Position numbers and translations under genes: made by a program | NCBI GenBank assembly: GCA_037576195.1 | Contig: CM075102.1 | Coordinates: forward strand, 12,520,745-12,584,744 | Origin: Phytoseiulus persimilis | Lineage: Eukaryota > Arthropoda > Arachnida > Mesostigmata > Phytoseiidae | Length of the DNA: 64,000 bases | Direction: 5' to 3' | The notes under the pieces: generated by a model | What the model was told of the DNA's origin: nothing | Databases searched by the model: none | What the model saw: only the letters and a program-made list of their open reading frames with translations | In this document: positions 49,638 to 61,242 of the stretch, piece by piece | Position numbering within the stretch: the first letter of the stretch is position 1 | Layout: every line of letters begins with the position of its first letter

Positions 49638-51804
49638 GAGATCTCTAGGAGGATTGAAATATTGTTTCCAATGATGTGAATAGAACAGGATCTTTTGATG
49701 TATCAGCAGCCCCAGTTTTTCCCGACTTCGTTTCGGGAAAAATCCACCCTCATCGAGTCCAAGGGCCTCGTACTGAGGATTCTCGGCGCTCAGTGTCATG
49801 GCACTGTCATGTTCGGTTTTTCGACACTTCCTCGAGGGGAGTATAGATATAAAGGGTGGGCACACGATCGAGAATTTCTGCGCTCTCCATGAGAATTAGA
49901 GAGAATGCGCGATGGATCACTGGCTCTGCGTTTCATTTCACAATCAGAAGAATAACACACTCCCGAAGCCGTCGTTTTAGCGGGCTGCAGCATCGTTCTC
50001 ACATTTCTCCATCGGGGCTCTCCTACCTTGGAGCCTTTCGATCGAATTCTTCGTGATCAGAAAAATAGAAAATATTCGGACCTATCCCTCCCAACGCCAT
50101 AGTCCTGGAGGAGGTTGAGCCGGAAAATCATGATCCCGACGTTTGGTGTTCTATACTCTCGATTCGTTCACACCGGCCCAGGTGAACGAAGCCGTTGGGT
50201 ATATTCTCCGTGAGAGGAATGAGAAAATCAGCGAACCGGATCGAGGAATCTCGGTGCCCCGTCCTCATCATGTCGGGTTATCCTCGGAACAGAAGCGAGA
50301 TCGGATCGTCTCGTTACCCTCGCAATTGTCCCGACATTCAAGTTTCCTGATTTCACTATCAGTCGTGTCCTCAGTCTCCGAGGGTTGCATCTTGCCACTA
50401 GCGTACCCTGCGGAGTAGCGGTGGGGCGGTCCGCTCCGGGCATCAAGGCTGCAGGGGCATCAGGATGCCACTGACAGTGGGAGAAACGCGCTCGCACACT
50501 CAGTGAGATAATCCGTCTGATCACTCACGAAATTAGCGTTCTGAATGACGTCTGCGCTGTCAAATAACTTCAATCGTCTCCTGAGGAGTCTGGAAGGGGA
50601 AGCTCGAGAGCCATTTTCTCTTCTTCGCAAACCGGTGGTCAGAGAACAGCGAGCGCATGCGCGCACCGAATCACGATCTTCCGTACGCAACATCGAAGAA
50701 CTCATCTTGTTACACCTGCGGATATAATCGCAACAACCGACGGTTTTTCCACGATCTCTCAATACTGTAGTCGTCTCATGAGTACAACAATGATCAGATT
50801 CCGAGGTCTCCCTTGCGTATTGTGGCTTCATCACATCCATACACATGAATATGGAATACATTGGTATCATGCTTTCACATCATCTGAGATAGAAGTTCCG
50901 CGGGAGCCCGCACGGGGCATCATACCGGAGGTCCGCCGCGGGCATCGTCGAAGGTCGGTACGCTACTGCATCTTGCATGTTGAGTTCCTTTGGAGAGTTT
51001 TTCTTCAACAGCAATGCCGAAAATAGCATTCATGCTTCAATTCTCATATCGTCTGTACTCCGCTGTCCGACGGAGTCGGCAACTCTTGTGGGCATCAATT
51101 GAGCGAATGGAATACACCCTCCTCAATTTTCAGTGGGTTGCCGTTCGTAGCGAAGAAAGCGGGGCCTATGTGCGATTCTGATAACTAGCATCTTCCGCTG
51201 CCGGGAGCTTCCATGGAAGCGCTTCCGTACGAGTTGTTCCTCTTGACCGTTGAATCTCCCGCGTTTCGTCCTCTCTTTCGTCCTATGGGACTGACGGACT
51301 TCTTCTTGATAGCCGTAACTTGAGCGGGGAACAGCGATAGCGGGATTTCGCTACGGCGTAGAAGTTTGAGATGCACCTGACTTTTCAAGATCTGACAAGC
51401 CTTCTCCGCAAGCTCACTCATCCTGTGCCCCGGAACCGGCTTTGGGAGAGGGCACCGCGCCGTTCACTGAGATTCAAACTTTCCCGCGCGCGCACTTCGA
51501 ACAGCTGGCGGGCCTTCGCGAATTCACCGAGAGATTCGCTCGACACGAAAGTTGCTTGCTGTTGTGAAGAGATCTCCTATCGTGTGTAGGTCTGACGCGG
51601 AAAGACGGAACAGACGTCAGCGGACCCATTGGAATAAAGCGAGAGTGAGTTCTGTAGAACCTACTTATCAGGAAATTGACTTGTTTTCTATTCGTCAAGT
51701 TCAAAAGCGCGAAACTTCGCCCTTCCGAATTCGGGTGTGGGATGGCCTCCAAAACTTGAAAACGAATGGTCAGCATACTCAGGCTATTTCTCGGCCCCGC
51801 AGAG
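49638..51804. other. spacer between COX20 and ORC1
   Basis: About 2.1 kb. A short minus-strand frame starting at 51421 (MSELAEKACQILKSQ, then a gt donor) could be the first exon of a gene divergent from ORC1, but no continuation was found. A + strand frame at 50545-50727 (60 residues, Arg/Glu-rich) is unassigned. An AG two bases before the ORC1 start (gccccgcag/AGATG) suggests a 5' UTR exon of ORC1 lies here. Confidence 0.4.
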
Positions 51805-54800
51805 ATGACAACCCCCCGTCGGACTCGCCAGACACCATGTCCATCACCTCCAAAAACTGAGAACAGCGACTTCCGCTGGGGCAGCCCCACACAACGACCC
51901 AAGGACGTAGCCACCACCTTGGGCTTGAGGTACTATCGGAGCTTCAAGTGGAAAAACCAGAAGTACAGAGTCGATGATTTTGTGCTGATCGATAACGGCG
52001 GCGAAGACGGCGAAGGACGACCGTTCGTGGGTACGTCGGCGGAATTCTATCTGATCCGTGAGGAGGACCATTGCAGAGCGAAGTTCTGAGATTGAAGCTA
52101 TTTTCCAGCGAGACTGGAAGAGCTCTCCGATATAAGCGATTCGAGGAAAGATGTGAACTACCAAGGCAAAGTGACTTGGTACGCAAGACCTGAGGAGCTC
52201 GATGGCCGGAAGCTGGGTCGCGAGATTGCTCGCGACGAGGTACGCAGCCTCCGATCCTGTGCTATTTTATTGAGAAGCCGAGATTGTTCAGTGCTGCTTC
52301 AGTATTTCCCGTTTCTTGATACTCCAGGTGATTCTTCTGATGATTAAGGGAAAAAGAGCCCATCACCCCTTCGTGGACCTGGAGACTATTTGTGGTCTTT
52401 GCAACGTGGTTTTCGTAGGCGAGCAAGTGAGCTCATGTCCCCCCGAAGACAAAAACGGTCGGCCACAGTATTTCTGTCGGTAAGTCTCATCTGAAATCAA
52501 TCCTTCAAGCTGAACTTCCGGATACATTGTGCTGAGAAACAACCCGGAGTTGACGCTTCCCAGAGGCTACCGAAGTGGCCAGGTCGGTCTAAAGATAGAT
52601 GCTCCTGATTTCCTCAGTTACACGTGGAATGAAAGAACACTGAGACCGCTGCTGTCTCCGGGAACGAAGACGCGGAACACGCCGAAGGAGCGTCCCGTTA
52701 GATGGGATCTAGGTGAATTCAGAGACCCCATCGTCAGAGTTGAGAGACTCGAAGATTGCAAGGTTCGTGCTCTACTCCGCCCTGTCACACTGTTCGTTCT
52801 TGGAATGGCTGAAGGATTGATAAGCTGAGATCGTATGATATTATTCCACACGAACAGGAGTTGGAAACAGGAGCGTCGCCGAAAAAATCGAGGCCGATAA
52901 GACTCAAGAGGACGGATAAAGAAAATTTTGAAATCATTTCGTCGCCCATGAAGACGCCGTCGAAAAAAGTTTTGAAGGCTCCAGATACTGTTGAGAAACT
53001 GGCAAGAAACTTGAAAGGAGTTTCTCTGGCAAATCAGCAAACACCTCTGAAGGCAACCAGGAACGGAGCAACGGAATCAGTTTGCACGCCAAAGAGTTCA
53101 AAGATCGAGAGAACAAGCAACGCGTGAGTTCAGATGCTTGCCTGAGATGAAAATGTCGGATGAAGCGCAAGCGCAGCGATGGAACCAAGGTTCCGGAGGA
53201 GCATCGCGACGTGCGAACCGAATACGGGATGCCAGGAATAACGAGCATTTCTCGTCATCCGATTTCCAGACGCCCCAGACGCTCGGTTCGGACTCTGTTC
53301 TCACCCGAGAAAAATCCAGAACCTCCGAAGAATGAGGGGGAACTTACTGATACTGATCTGATAAGTGAAGAAGACTATTCGGACACATCCACCGAGATCG
53401 AACACAATAGCAGCAGTAGCAGCAGCAGCGAATTTTCGGAAGATAACTGCTCATCTGACGACGAACCAAGGAGTCGCGGGCGAGTCTCGAAAAAATCTGG
53501 TGCGTCTCCTTCTCCTTCACGAGGTGTCGGATCAAGAACCATTCCGCGAGAGCCCTAATTAACCGTGAGCGTCGGGATGCTCTTCTTCTCAAGGCGCTCA
53601 TCCTTCTTTTCGATAGAGGGAATGCTTTAGCGGGTTTGGCAGCTCTGGGTGTCGAGAGCTTCCGACTAATCCGTTACGAGCATTACCAGGATGAGTTCCA
53701 GGACAATTCCTTCCCGTCCCATCGCGATACCTCGTCTGTTGCACACGAGTGGGTGCGAGAGTGTTACCCTGCTCAGATTAGCCCCGTGTGTAATGCGCAG
53801 ATCGGGATTATATTCTCGCGTCTTCGATTTAACTCCTGGTGGATGTTGGTTCATGATGGGAGGGGAATCAGTTTGGAGGTATCGTTCCCAATGTCGAGAC
53901 CAAACTTACAGGTAGAGGACAGAGTTCGAAGAAGACCCCAAAAGCAAAGTCCGTCGCCAAGCAGAGCGCGGCTCCAACCCCTTCAATGCCGACCAGAAAA
54001 GCGAAAACTCGGCTGCCGCAAACGGACATTGAGAGAGCTTTGAGCAAACTCCACGTATGCGCGGTGCCGGATCAGCTGCCTTGCAGAGGGGATCAATTCG
54101 CGGAGGTGATCAAGTTCATTACCGGCTGGGAGATTGCCATCGCTGATGCCCTTTCGGAACAGCCAACTGATGTCTTGATTTCTTGTAGATATATGATTTC
54201 GTCGAGAGCAGACTAATCGACCAAGTCGGATCCTGTATGTACATATCGGGTGTCCCAGGAACAGGCAAAACCGCTACTGTTCGAGAAGTCATCAGGGCTC
54301 TCCAAGATTCAAAGGATGCGGGAGACGTCCCAGAATTCAAATTCATCGAAATCAACGGTGAGTTTCTCGGAGGACACCATTAATGACCGTCGCCCACCGA
54401 TGGGAACGCGGTAGCTCCCGGGTTCGCTCTGATTCAGAGGAGCTTGTTCGTTCCAGGGATGAAACTGTCGGAGCCCAATCAGGCCTACGTTCAGATTTTG
54501 CGGCAACTCAACGGGCAAAAAGCGACAGCTGACAGCGCCGCAGATATATTGACCAGTATTTTCAAGAGCAAAAGAAAATCCTCTGACGCCATGACTGTTC
54601 TCCTCGTTGATGAGCTGGACCTTTTGTGGACTCGGAAACAGCAGGTAACACAGCGACAGACAGGGTCTCTCGGGATCTTAGGAGCTCATCCTCAAAGTCG
54701 GGTCGGGAACTAGCTCAAGGAATAAGGCTCCAATTCGAGGAACCATTAAAACTGGGATGTCGCTCTCCTCAGGTCTTGTACAATATATTCGATTGGCCGA

Positions 54801-55559
54801 CAAACCCGAACTCGCGTCTCGTCGTGGTCGCAATCGCCAACACGATGGATTTGCCGGAGCGTATGGTCATGAACAAGGTCGCCTCCAGGATGGGCTTGAG
54901 CCGGATGACCTTTCAACCGTACACATTCCAAGTAAGTTTCTATTCCGACGCCTGGATCTCCGAGAGTTTCGACTGCGAAAGCTCCTCGACATCAGCTCTT
55001 TTTCGTCTTCCAGGAATTGCAGGAAATAGTCAAGGCTCGGCTGAGCGGCCTCGAACTCATGGATCCAGACGCGGTTCAATTCATTTCGCGTAAAGTCGCG
55101 GCTCTATCGGGTGATGCCCGACGCGCCTTGGACGTGTGCCGTCGTGCGGTGGAACTTTCGGAGAGTCGTGGCGACGTCCAGGTTTCGCCGAGCAAGAGGG
55201 CGAAGAAGTACGCCGTCACGATGGCGCACGTCAATGAGGCTGTGAAAGAAATGTTCACGTCGAGCAAAATCGTTGCGATGCAAGCTTTGAGCTTCCACGA
55301 AAAGCTCGCGCTTCGAGCAATAGTTGCCGAGTTCCGTCGCACTGGGGTCGAGGAATGCGTTTTCCACAGAGTGAGTTCCCAATACTGTACTCTGGCGAGG
55401 CTTGAAGGCGCCGCTCCAGTGAAAGCCACCCTACTCAGCAGACTTCTCGCCAAGATGGCCTCGTCCAGATTGTTGATACTGAGTGATCCACGCCATGATT
55501 TTCAACAAAAAATCAGTTTGAACGCAACTGCTGACGATTGTAAACTTTGCTCTCCGTGA
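51805..55559 (+). CDS. Orc1: origin recognition complex subunit 1
   Basis: The largest ORC subunit: an AAA+ ATPase that marks replication origins and loads CDC6 and MCM in the nucleus. Eleven exons: 51805-52030, 52109-52239, 52328-52479, 52537-52762, 52858-53123, 53177-53499, 53912-54105, 54189-54357, 54457-54644, 54773-54931, 55014-55559. All phases agree; 2580 nt, 859 residues (human 861). Order: a BAH domain (about residues 30-165; [19 protein letters not shown]); a basic disordered linker with many S/T-P sites and a Ser tract; then the AAA+ domain with Walker A GVPGTGKT (about 527-534), Walker [12 protein letters not shown] and sensor 1 [10 protein letters not shown]; sensor 2 in [14 protein letters not shown]; and a winged-helix C-terminus. 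An RTLF cyclin-docking-like motif directly precedes an SP site in the linker. Confidence 0.96.
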
Positions 55560-55682
55560 AACGAATGATAGCGATGAATGAATTAGAAGCTTGAATAAGT
55601 GGTTGTGCAAGCATGGTGACGGAGGGGTCGGTTATGTCGTTCTGGGAGGAAATAAAATTCACCATTCTCGAGAGTCCGAGAG

Positions 55683-56169
55683 ATGTTAAACTTCATTCGC
55701 GGCAATCGGTTTTCCAAAACAAGTTCCTTCCTATTGGTTCGATCCCAGATCACTATCTCGATCGTGTGGGCCTGGATTGTTACCATTGTGATGATAGTGA
55801 GTCAGATCGAATGAATCATTCCGCGAGTCTTCGTGGTTTTCATTCATGGCATTTCAGGTTGTGCTGGAAACGACATTCTCGCACCACGTCCGTCTGATCC
55901 GAGACCGAGATGTCGCTCATCGCGCCTCTATCAGCTCGTCGTTTTCGAATGAATTTTCAGATGACTCAATACCTTGTTCGGAATCAGCGTCAGAGTCAGT
56001 CGCCGCGTTTCTCGGGGGAGCATTCGAACAGTCGAAATTATCATCCCACGGAGTCGCTATTGTCAGACTAAAAGAGAAAGATCTCTTTGTCGCTCCAAGC
56101 TGGGCGGGACTCACGAATCTTATATCTGTCTCCACCGAGCTTGTGGTAGAGGGTAGTAATGACGAGTGA
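55683..56169 (+). CDS. small predicted single-pass membrane protein, unrecognised
   Basis: Two exons, 55683-55796 and 55858-56169, joined in phase 0 across a 61-bp intron (ATA/gtgagt ... atttcag/GTT), give 141 residues. Residues about 20-40 form one hydrophobic helix (ITISIVWAWIVTIVMIVV) after a basic N-terminus. The rest is a Ser/Asp/Glu-rich tail, with no other membrane segment. The start lies only 124 bases past the ORC1 stop, on the same strand. No family is recognised. An alternative frame across the first exon also reaches the same donor (in phase 1), so the assignment depends on the length and openness of the second exon. Confidence 0.45.
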
Positions 56170-58640
56170 TCTAGCGAATAATCATGATATTCAGTCCCGC
56201 AGGAAGTCCTGGACTCGACTCCTGGCTCCTACATTGAAAAGTCCTGCGCCCAACTCTCTGATCTGATTTCGATTGCATCTGGGACCGTTTCATTCCATGT
56301 GTTGTTGCGAATCGCGAGTGTTTTCCCGGGAAATAATCTGTCAAATAGCGAACATGGGTTCTTTCACGATTCGAGAGGAGCATCCCCGAGCTTTCTACAC
56401 GCTGACTCGGTTGGAAGCGTCAGCAGGCTTTCGTTTTTACGCCCGGCCGAATGAACTTGTGCGTCCGCGATCCATTGGATACTCGACAGAATTGACGTCA
56501 CCGTCTGTATGGATTCTCCTCGCTCACGCGTGTCAGATTCTCTCCACTTCTCCATTCCACGCTTCCACCGCCAATCGACCACTTTTGCTTAGTTGCTGTA
56601 GCCAAGAAACGCTGCAGTTTAACGATAGAACAGCCGAAGGAATTTGCGTGCCAATCACTGGGTGAAATGCCGGTCACGCGTGTTCCTAACGCGTGACTCC
56701 CGCTCCGAAGCTAGCTTGGTTATCCGAACTTGTTATTCTCACTGGGTCCGAATATGCATTCGGAGGAGTCCTCTGGGGTTTGCTCGATCTCGCATTGGAA
56801 GGTTATATTCCGCTGTCTCTGGATAGTTTTGAAGAAGTCGTGTCTCGTCCGATGGCTCCTACCCGGTATTTTCCTGATGACGGTGCTCAAAGAGGTGAGA
56901 CGATGCATCCAACATGTTCTTTCTTAGAGATGGAAACTCCGGGGGGTCAGGAATCAACGGCTGTTTGCTCGCCCGTTGGCGGTCACGAAGGATGTATAAC
57001 CAAGAGACGCACTGTGGTGAGCAGCATCAATGCATAAAAATGGCGATAAACGCGATTCCTATGAACTTGAGGAATGCGCTCCGGAAAACTCTATGGAAGA
57101 TTCGCGCAGGTGGACAACATCGTGAGAAAAACTTGGCTAGAGAACAATGGAACCGCATCGACGGGTAGATACAAGCCTGCCAAAGTGCATCTTGCATTGA
57201 CTCTCAGCAAACAGATTATCCTTGATAGTCGAGACGAAAATTACACTTCCCCGGGCAGTGCGGGACGCTTCGACCCGAGGCATCAAACTCTGAATATATC
57301 CCTCAGACTGTTCTGCGGCTTCCCAAGCGCTATTATTCGGACTGAGTCAGAGATCAGAGGTGACTCCTGAACGTCCGGTGGAGAGAACTGCGGGGAGAAA
57401 CGCGTTTCAACGTCCCAGGAAAACAGTATTTTTTCGGACTAAAACTCCATCCGAAATTCCCTGGGCTGATGACGGCTCCAAACATTGTAATAAAAGAGGC
57501 CACTCAGTGCCCACCACGTCCCATGTCGTTCGCCTAACGGTTCGAATGCGAATTTACACGATCAAGTCTGGTTCTTCTATGCTGCGCAGCCCCCCCTCCT
57601 CCTCGCCAACTGGGTGCGTGACGAATTATCGGAAGTTTTTCGAGTGCTAACTCCCCTGTCATCTTCCTCTACTTGAGAATCTCTTCCCTTGATGTCCAAA
57701 TCCGTGACACTCGGCGAGCCGTGATACGCACTCCTGAACAGCGAGAACCTGGGAACGATGCGGTCTTGGAGATGACCGAGTTCAAAATTATAACGATGCT
57801 TCGAATCAGTATCTGAGAATTCCTAGCTAGGCTGGAGCTTGCCTCGCGCGGATCATAAGCTCTCCCAGCCAGCCATCTCCAGAAGAAGCGACTCTGCTTC
57901 GTAAGGACGGCCCAGTTATCCCTTTCCACCGGACTTGAGCTCGGTCTACCCGACGCATACGTCTCCGCCAGAGAACACTCTGCGGTACGGCCTCGACTTA
58001 CGTCGATTTGTGTCGAGTCGAATCATCAACGACGACTTCACCTTCTGTGAAGATTTTTTCTCGCTTCAACATGAAGTTTTCGCGTTCCGGAATCCTTCTC
58101 CTATCTCCGCGGGTCCAGCACCGGTATCGAAGGTTTCTTCGGATTCTCAGAGTGGCAGCTATCATGTCTGCCGCTGCTTTCCAATTCTGAATGTTTCCGA
58201 GCATTAGTGACTGAATTAAAACAAATCCGAACCAGTCTTAAGAGCCAAGCCCACCGCCCGCAATGGGATTTGCGAGGCGATAGGGAGTGTTACTGAAGCA
58301 ATACCGAAAGGTGATCCCGGGACACTTCTGAGGGCTGGCTGAGACGTTTAGCCGGAAAACAAAGAGCATGAGTGACTGAAGGACACAATTCTCCAGTGAA
58401 GGGCCAGAATGAAGAATTGTTCCTTCAAGAGGGTTTTAAAATGTCCTGATCTCGATGGAGGTAATCCTCGTTCCGGAGACTCGCCATTTCGTTTGGCGAT
58501 GCATCAGCATATGCTCCATGGACGGATGCCACGACTGTGTCCTAGCGTTGTGAGGGAAGATGAGCATTTTTCCTGAAAGTTTACACGTGGTTTGGCCCTG
58601 TTTATTCCTTGCTGAACTCCGTGTTCCTCCTCTCAAACAG
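56170..58640. other. spacer upstream of the ABC transporter, 5' exon of it expected here
   Basis: About 2.5 kb. Unassigned + strand open segments occur at 56693-56890 (hydrophobic; ends at a gtgaga donor) and 57074-57370. At 58071-58190 a frame begins MKFSRSGILLLS and includes RRFLRILRV before an AGA/gtggca donor. That resembles the RFLQILKV-type N-terminal elbow of ABCD4 and is the best candidate for the missing first exon, but it is unproven. Confidence 0.35.
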
Positions 58641-61242
58641 GTCATGGCTTACCAGGTCGGCATCCTAACAGCGAAATTCTACCCTGTGCTAGCCAAACAA
58701 CAGCAGGGGGAATTCTTTGAGCTGTTGATAAGCGCTACCGGTATCGTCACCGTCATGGCCCTGGTGATCTCGCTTCTGAGTTATATCGTGACAGCAACCA
58801 GCATCGTATGGAGGAAGGCGTTCACGAGTGAAATCCATAAGAGATACTTCGATGCGGACAACTTCTACAAGGTGATCCAAAGACTTGCAGCCGACGAGCA
58901 CACCAGTTGACCTATGCGCATAAATCGAGATCAATGTGTCGCGTCTTCCTAATGTTGTCCTTGGTTCATTGTACAGTCCCTCAGAACGTCATCTTCGACA
59001 CAAGAATAACCGAAACGAATATTCTCAGGTAAACTGTGTTGAAATCGTCACCAATCCGGATCAGCGAATCACGCAAGACATAAAAGAGTTCTGTGAAAAC
59101 TTCTGCGAAGCGGTGCCGCCTCTACTGATCTCGCCATTCCTCATTCTGTACGATATTGCTCGTTTCCCTCAAAATCGAAAGTGAAAAGCAAATACGGAGC
59201 TCAAACCTGCGGTTCTCTCTCCCAGGTACTATTCTCATCAGTCAGTGACCATCACCGGAAGCTATTTGAGTCCCGTAATCGTTTTGGTCTTCGCGATTAT
59301 GTGTAGCGTGTTGAATAAAGTAAGTTTCAGAGAAGCGATGTCTCAGGCGGTAAATCTCAGCACTTGAACGAGATACGAACCATCGTCAGGTATTCATGGC
59401 ACCGATAGTTGACAAGCTCTGCGAAAATCAGCGAAGAGAAGGAGCGTTCCGGAAGCAGCACTTGGAAGTGGCAACGAATGCTGAAAACATCGCTTTCATA
59501 CGACACGCTGATAGAGCGGAACTCAGGCAGTCGGAGAAACTTCTCAGTGAGCTGATCCATGTGAGAATCGAACTCCAAAGAGACCGCGTTTTCGTTTTTC
59601 TCTGTATCTCCCCATGCTTCGCGATTTCGTTGAGTTCGATAGAGCGTTGGAAATCTCGAAGAGTGTCGACTTCGTATCGACGCGATCGCTCTCTGGTGCT
59701 TGGTCCAATGATTCCTGGAGCTTGGAGGATCCTTTCCCTCGTATAGAGCGGAATGATTTATCAATCATTCGGACTTCAGGCTCAACACGCGGTTGCCATC
59801 CGGAACTTATTGCTCAATCTTGCGCTGAATTGGTCGAGTTATTTCTATGCGATTCTCGCTTTCATTATCGTTGCCATCCCGATATTCGCCGGAGTTTACC
59901 AGGATGTGAAACCAGCCGATCTCTCTGGCATCATTTCTAAAAACACTTTCATCACGATGTACCTCTCCAGTGCCTTCACCAATCTCCTGAACGTTGCGCA
60001 GAAACTTGTGAGTACAGGCATCGCGGGAAACGTTGATTATCAACGCAGGACAGGCCAGCTAACTTGGTATCGGATGATTCAGGTTGCAGTCGAGGCAATG
60101 GTGAGACGTGTCACGATACTCATGGACTCCTTTGATGAATGCGACTTGTCCATTCCGCATGAAGGCAAAGGAGCACCGGTTTTCAAGTTGAGCAATGTGT
60201 CCATAGAGGCTCCATCAGGTACGGCATTCCATACCTCGAAAAGGTTTTCGAGATCCCGGGAATTCGTCTGCATTCGGAAGCATTCAAACTCTATTCCTTT
60301 CTCCCAGGGATGAAATTGGTGGAGCACCTGTCCATGGAAATATCGAGCGCTCGGAACATTCTGATTACCGGCCCGAGCAGCGTGGGCAAGACGTCTCTAT
60401 TCCGAGTCCTGCGCGGTTTCTGGAAGCCTTCCTCGGGCACCGTTTCGTTCGGAGGTGGGAGATTAAAAGTTGGAAATCATCAAAAGTCTATTAGTTGGAA
60501 CCTCGTAGGAATGAGGTTGCACCGTCAACAGGATAAGTAGCTCCTTCCGCACATTCATAGGGGACGGAGATCTCATCGTTTTCGTCACTCCAAGAACGTT
60601 CATCGGGAGTGGTTGTGGCACACTGCGACAAGCTGTCACGTATCCCTTCGATGCTAGCGTTGCATCCGAGGAAGAGGTCGGGCCTAGAATATTTACCATC
60701 TTTGCACGTTTCGCGGATTCTCGACTGATTTCGGACTCCCGATTCAATTTATCGTCTTCGCCGTCATTCAGCGTCCATCTAACTCTTGATCACAGATTCT
60801 CGACTGCCTCGACGTTCTCAACTTGACACATCTGCTGCACATAAACCGCGACCTGGACGCTCCGATGCCCGAGAGCACCGTTGACGCGCTTTCCCCGGGC
60901 GAAAAGCAGAGGCTCGTCCTCTGTAGGATTTTGGTGAAGAAACCCAGGTTCGATCTTCGGTATCAATGAGGAATTTTCGGAAAAATCATCCCGAAGCAAG
61001 TCCTGAAAGCTGATCGAAGGCAGGGCCGTAGAATGACTCTTCTCTCTTCCAGCTTGGCGCTCATCGACGAAGCATTCAATTCCCTGGATCGAGCCGTGGT
61101 CGGAGAGTTCTTCAAGAGATGCAAATCACAGAAAACGGCGCTGGTTACAATATCCCATCAAGTTGATAACCTCTCGGCCTTCCACAGTGAGCTCCTCACG
61201 CTCGAGCACGGGGGTACCTGGCGCCTGGCGTCACTCCTATGA
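58641..61242 (+). CDS. Abcd4: ABC transporter subfamily D member 4 (lysosomal cobalamin exporter type), 5' end missing
   Basis: A half-transporter, one transmembrane domain plus one ATPase domain, that exports vitamin B12 from lysosomes with LMBD1 in vertebrates. Exons: 58641-58871, 59029-59180, 59226-59319, 59390-59560, 59747-60218, 60308-60454, 60561-60676, 60796-60947, 61053-61242. Phases agree; 574 residues from the first exon found (human 606). The membrane part includes NPDQRITQDIKEFC (the EAA-like NPDQR loop of ABCD proteins) and IIVAIPIFAGVYQD. The ATPase has Walker A GPSSVGKTS, signature LSPGEKQR (as in human ABCD4), Walker B LALIDEA and H-loop VTISHQ. The Q-loop region reads VTPRTFIGSG and lacks the usual Gln. 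About 40 N-terminal residues lie in an unresolved upstream exon. Confidence 0.92.

Noticed and set aside
59753-60313. A further intron in the ABC transporter at the gtgagt after AQKL (60008)
   Set aside because: The read-through sequence aligns with the conserved GxxxR.GQL segment of ABCD4, so the gtgagt is not used as a donor.
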